Below, piece by piece: positions 38,786 to 41,176 of a stretch of DNA of 41,176 nt (position 1 is its first letter; every line of letters begins with the position of its first letter). The position numbers and the translations under genes are program-made. Origin of the DNA: Planctomycetota bacterium (GTDB lineage Bacteria > Planctomycetota > UBA1135); NCBI GenBank assembly GCA_002705055.1, contig PAHY01000014.1, positions 1 to 41,176 of the forward strand, in the 5' to 3' direction. Under the pieces are notes generated by a model. That model did no database searches, was not told where the DNA came from, and saw only the letters and a program-made list of their open reading frames with translations.

Positions 38786-41176
38786 ATGCTTCGCTGCGCC
38801 ACCTTTCTATGCGCCTGGCTTGGATTCTCGCTAGCTACCGCGCAGGAGCCCGACCCCGCGCAGGACGCGCGCGTGCGCATCCTCCTGCTGGGGGACTCGA
38901 TCTCGATGGGGTATCACAACACCGTCGCGGAGATGCTGGGCGATGCCTACCACGTGGTGCGGCCGACCCGCCCGAACGGCAAGAACTTCGAGAACTGCGA
39001 GGGCACGACCAAGGGCGTGCAGGAGCTGGAGCGCTGGCTGGCGCTGGAGGGCGGCAACTGGGACGTCATCCACTTCAACTTCGGCCTGCATGATCTGAAG
39101 CGGGTCCACCCCGAGACGCGCAGGAACTCGACCGACCCCAGTCACCCGCGGCAGGCGGAGCTGGACACGTACATCGAGCAGCTCACGCGCATCGTCGATC
39201 GTCTGCAGCAGGAAAATGCGCGGCTGATCTTCGCGACGACGACGCCGGTGCCCGAGGGCGTCCGGCCCTACCGGGAGAACACGGACGTCGTGAAGTACAA
39301 CTTCGCCGCTTTCGAGCTGATGTGGGTCCGAGGCATCGAGATGAATGATCTGTACTCCAAGGTCTTGCTGTCGCTCGATGAATACCAGCGACCGAAGGAT
39401 GTGCACTTCACGCCGGAGGGCTCGGCCTTCTTGGGACGCTGCGTGGTCCAGTCAGTTCTTGGCAAGAATGCATTGCTTTTGAACGCGCATGCAGAGGAAG
39501 AACCATGGAAGCTCAATCGTGAGTCGTTCATTCGCAAGCTTGAAAATGCCCTGGAGAACGGGATGCCGACCGAAGGGAATGAAGGAATCGAAGATCGGGA
39601 GAGGCGGCAGATTGCGATTGATCGTCAGGCTGCGATGACTCGTCGCTTGCTGAAACAAGCGCTTGCTCCGGCATGGGGCCGGATTGGAGAGCGCGGCGAG
39701 GGGGATCTTGTCGCCATGGCGGGAGCGGCCGAAAAGGTGCGTACGCTGCAGCGCGAGGGTTACTCGATCGAGCATCTGCTCATCGATTCGCGGCCGGGCA
39801 TGCGGATCCCTGCGCACCTCTATCTGCCCGACCCCGAGAAGTTCCCGCCGCCCTGGGCGGGCGTGCTGGTGCCCTGCGGGCACACTTACGAAGGGAAGAG
39901 CGCGCACGATTACCAGCGGGGGGGCATGCATCTGGCGCGCCACGGGATGGCGGCGCTGGTCTACGACCCGCTGGATCAGGGCGAGCGGATTCAGGCGCCG
40001 AAGGACGACGACTCGCGGCAACAGCACTGGGGCACGACCTCCCACAACATCGTCGGCGGCCAGTCGCGTCTGCTGGGGTGGAGCCAGGGCGGACTCGAAG
40101 CCTGGGACGGCATGCGCTGCGTCGATTACCTCGCGGGTCGCCCCGATATCGATGCGGAACGCCTTGGCATCTGCGGGCAGAGCGGAGGCGGCACCCAGAC
40201 GGCGCAGCTCTTCGCGATCGACGAGCGGCTGAAGGCGGCGGCGCCGGCCTGCTACATCACCAGCCTGGGCGCGCTGGCGCGCACGATCGGCCCGCAGGAC
40301 GACGAGCAGAACCTCGATGGTCAGGCTCGCCATCAGCTCGATCACGGCTCCTACCTGCTGGCGCGCACTCCGGCGCCGTTCCTGATCTGCGCGGCGCAGG
40401 ACGACTTCTTCTCGATCGAGGGGACGCGCGAGACCTTCCGGCGCGTCCGCGCGGTCTATGAAGCGTACGGCGCGGCGGATCATGCCCAGCTCGTCGTGGC
40501 CGAAGGCGGTCACCAGTGGGGCGAGGTCCTGGTCAGCGCCACCGTCGCGTTTCTGGCCAAGCACCTGGACGATCGCGAGATCGAGGTGGAGTGGTCGAAC
40601 GAGGTGCCGATGAGCCCCGAGGAGGCTCGCGTCACGCCGCGTGGCCAGGTCGTCTGGATGGAAGGTGAGCGCACGATCTACGACTTCATTCGCGAGCACG
40701 CGCAGCAGCTCAAGCTGGGGCGGGATGAGCGAAGCGGGAGGTCGGCCTTCGTCCCAGAACTGATGGATGGACCGATGTATGAATGGGAGTGGTCGCAGGT
40801 CCGGCGCGGCAGCTCTTCGCTTCGCTTGGTGCGCCGTTTTGCGGAGATGGGCGCGACGCGCACGACCTCCCTGTGGATGGATGACGCCGCCCTGGTGCTG
40901 ATGCACGGCGAGGATCGCCGCGACGAGAATGAAGAGTCGGACCCCGCTCCGGCCTGGATGCTGATTGGGGCCGGCGCGTCGACGGCGGCGCGGCCCGCGG
41001 CAGCGCCCGGCACCGTCTACTTTGTCGACCCGGTTTGCTCCGGCGATCTCACGCCGACCGACCGCGCCTGGTACGGCAGTTTCGGCCCCGCGGGGACGGA
41101 CGGCGCCTACGGCGTCCTGCTCGGGCGGTCTTTGCTGGGACGCCAGGTGGCGCAGATCCTTGCCTTCGCGGCGCAA
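38786..41176 (+). CDS. Secreted fusion of SGNH hydrolase and alpha/beta-hydrolase esterase, 3' partial
   Basis: The frame runs from the ATG at 38786 without a stop to the right edge (797 codons). The signal peptide is MLRCATFLCAWLGFSLATAQ. SGNH domain (about 30-225): LLLGDSISMGY (Ser38), FNFGLHDLKRVHP where block III reads GLHD, and KDVHFTPEGS (Asp205, His207). A charged linker (about 225-300) follows, encoded by DNA of only about 52-57 % GC. The alpha/beta-hydrolase domain (about 310-600) resembles acetyl-xylan-esterase-type enzymes: LVPCGHTYEGKSAHDYQ, LGICGQSGGGTQTAQL (nucleophile Ser466), CAAQDDFFSIEGTRETF (Asp539) and AEGGHQWGE (His576). A further domain of unclear kind follows to the edge. 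Two esterase folds in one exported chain suggest deacylation of a complex carbohydrate; the substrate is inferred only at class level. Confidence 0.88.
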   Translation, partial: MLRCATFLCAWLGFSLATAQEPDPAQDARVRILLLGDSISMGYHNTVAEMLGDAYHVVRPTRPNGKNFENCEGTTKGVQELERWLALEGGNWDVIHFNFGLHDLKRVHPETRRNSTDPSHPRQAELDTYIEQLTRIVDRLQQENARLIFATTTPVPEGVRPYRENTDVVKYNFAAFELMWVRGIEMNDLYSKVLLSLDEYQRPKDVHFTPEGSAFLGRCVVQSVLGKNALLLNAHAEEEPWKLNRESFIRKLENALENGMPTEGNEGIEDRERRQIAIDRQAAMTRRLLKQALAPAWGRIGERGEGDLVAMAGAAEKVRTLQREGYSIEHLLIDSRPGMRIPAHLYLPDPEKFPPPWAGVLVPCGHTYEGKSAHDYQRGGMHLARHGMAALVYDPLDQGERIQAPKDDDSRQQHWGTTSHNIVGGQSRLLGWSQGGLEAWDGMRCVDYLAGRPDIDAERLGICGQSGGGTQTAQLFAIDERLKAAAPACYITSLGALARTIGPQDDEQNLDGQARHQLDHGSYLLARTPAPFLICAAQDDFFSIEGTRETFRRVRAVYEAYGAADHAQLVVAEGGHQWGEVLVSATVAFLAKHLDDREIEVEWSNEVPMSPEEARVTPRGQVVWMEGERTIYDFIREHAQQLKLGRDERSGRSAFVPELMDGPMYEWEWSQVRRGSSSLRLVRRFAEMGATRTTSLWMDDAALVLMHGEDRRDENEESDPAPAWMLIGAGASTAARPAAAPGTVYFVDPVCSGDLTPTDRAWYGSFGPAGTDGAYGVLLGRSLLGRQVAQILAFAAQ

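Noticed and set aside
39452..41176. Minus-strand open frame reaching the right edge
   Set aside because: The opposite strand carries a continuous frame from 38786 with a signal peptide and two esterase triads.
1..41176. Search for tRNA, rRNA, CRISPR arrays, insertion sequences, integrases and phage genes
   Set aside because: I saw no cloverleaf, spaced repeat array, transposase motif or phage-type gene by eye. A covariance-model and IS-database search would be needed to exclude small or degraded ones.

Overview
The window is GC-rich bacterial chromosome (60-base samples counted by hand mostly fall near 70 % GC) with about 28 protein genes, very short gaps and no rRNA, tRNA, CRISPR array or insertion sequence that I can see. 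The best guess for the host is a member of the Planctomycetota. This is inference from content: many secreted or lipoprotein beta-propellers, SGNH hydrolases, a cytochrome-like haem motif on an exported protein, a Gfo/Idh/MocA oxidoreductase, sparse Shine-Dalgarno sites, and a secreted protein (37123-38679) whose C-terminal module with a GLCLDLL core resembles, from memory, tails common in planctomycete exported proteins.

Layout. 1-7546: one operon of five secreted amidohydrolase-family genes (the first is cut by the window edge and carries two domain copies). Only the second and third genes keep the metal-binding residues. A perfect 32-bp palindrome closes the operon. 7711-10224: a BCP-type peroxiredoxin overlapping a TrpD2-like phosphoribosyltransferase relative, then an exported fusion of a protein-tyrosine-phosphatase-like domain and a C-terminal c-type haem motif. 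10306-10719: an orphan pilin-like protein with an AT-richer, operator-like upstream region. 11043-14015: a topoisomerase III-like enzyme with a lysine-rich tail. 14012-17562 (minus): two ATPase-permease pairs of ABC-2 type in one operon. 17703-21398: convergent polyphosphate kinase and exopolyphosphatase genes. 21461-21910: a second orphan pilin-like gene.

21907-26282 is a divergent four-gene block. On the minus strand are an Nramp-related transporter lacking the usual metal motifs and a Gfo/Idh/MocA oxidoreductase. On the plus strand are a glucuronokinase-like GHMP kinase and a sugar nucleotidyltransferase. Together they suggest uptake, oxidation/reduction and nucleotide activation of a sugar or sugar acid.

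26307-41176 is mostly exported proteins: a double-SGNH hydrolase, a small secreted protein, a phosphodiesterase/sulfatase-fold lipoprotein, a DUF6607-like lipoprotein, two paralogous propeller lipoproteins in an operon with an RlmL-like rRNA methyltransferase, two large secreted propeller-type proteins, and an SGNH plus alpha/beta-hydrolase fusion that runs off the right edge.

Two architectural points stand out. Five of the eight convergent gene pairs overlap by exactly four bases, sharing their stop codons through CTAG (or CTAA). Co-directional neighbours are often joined by ATGA overlaps.
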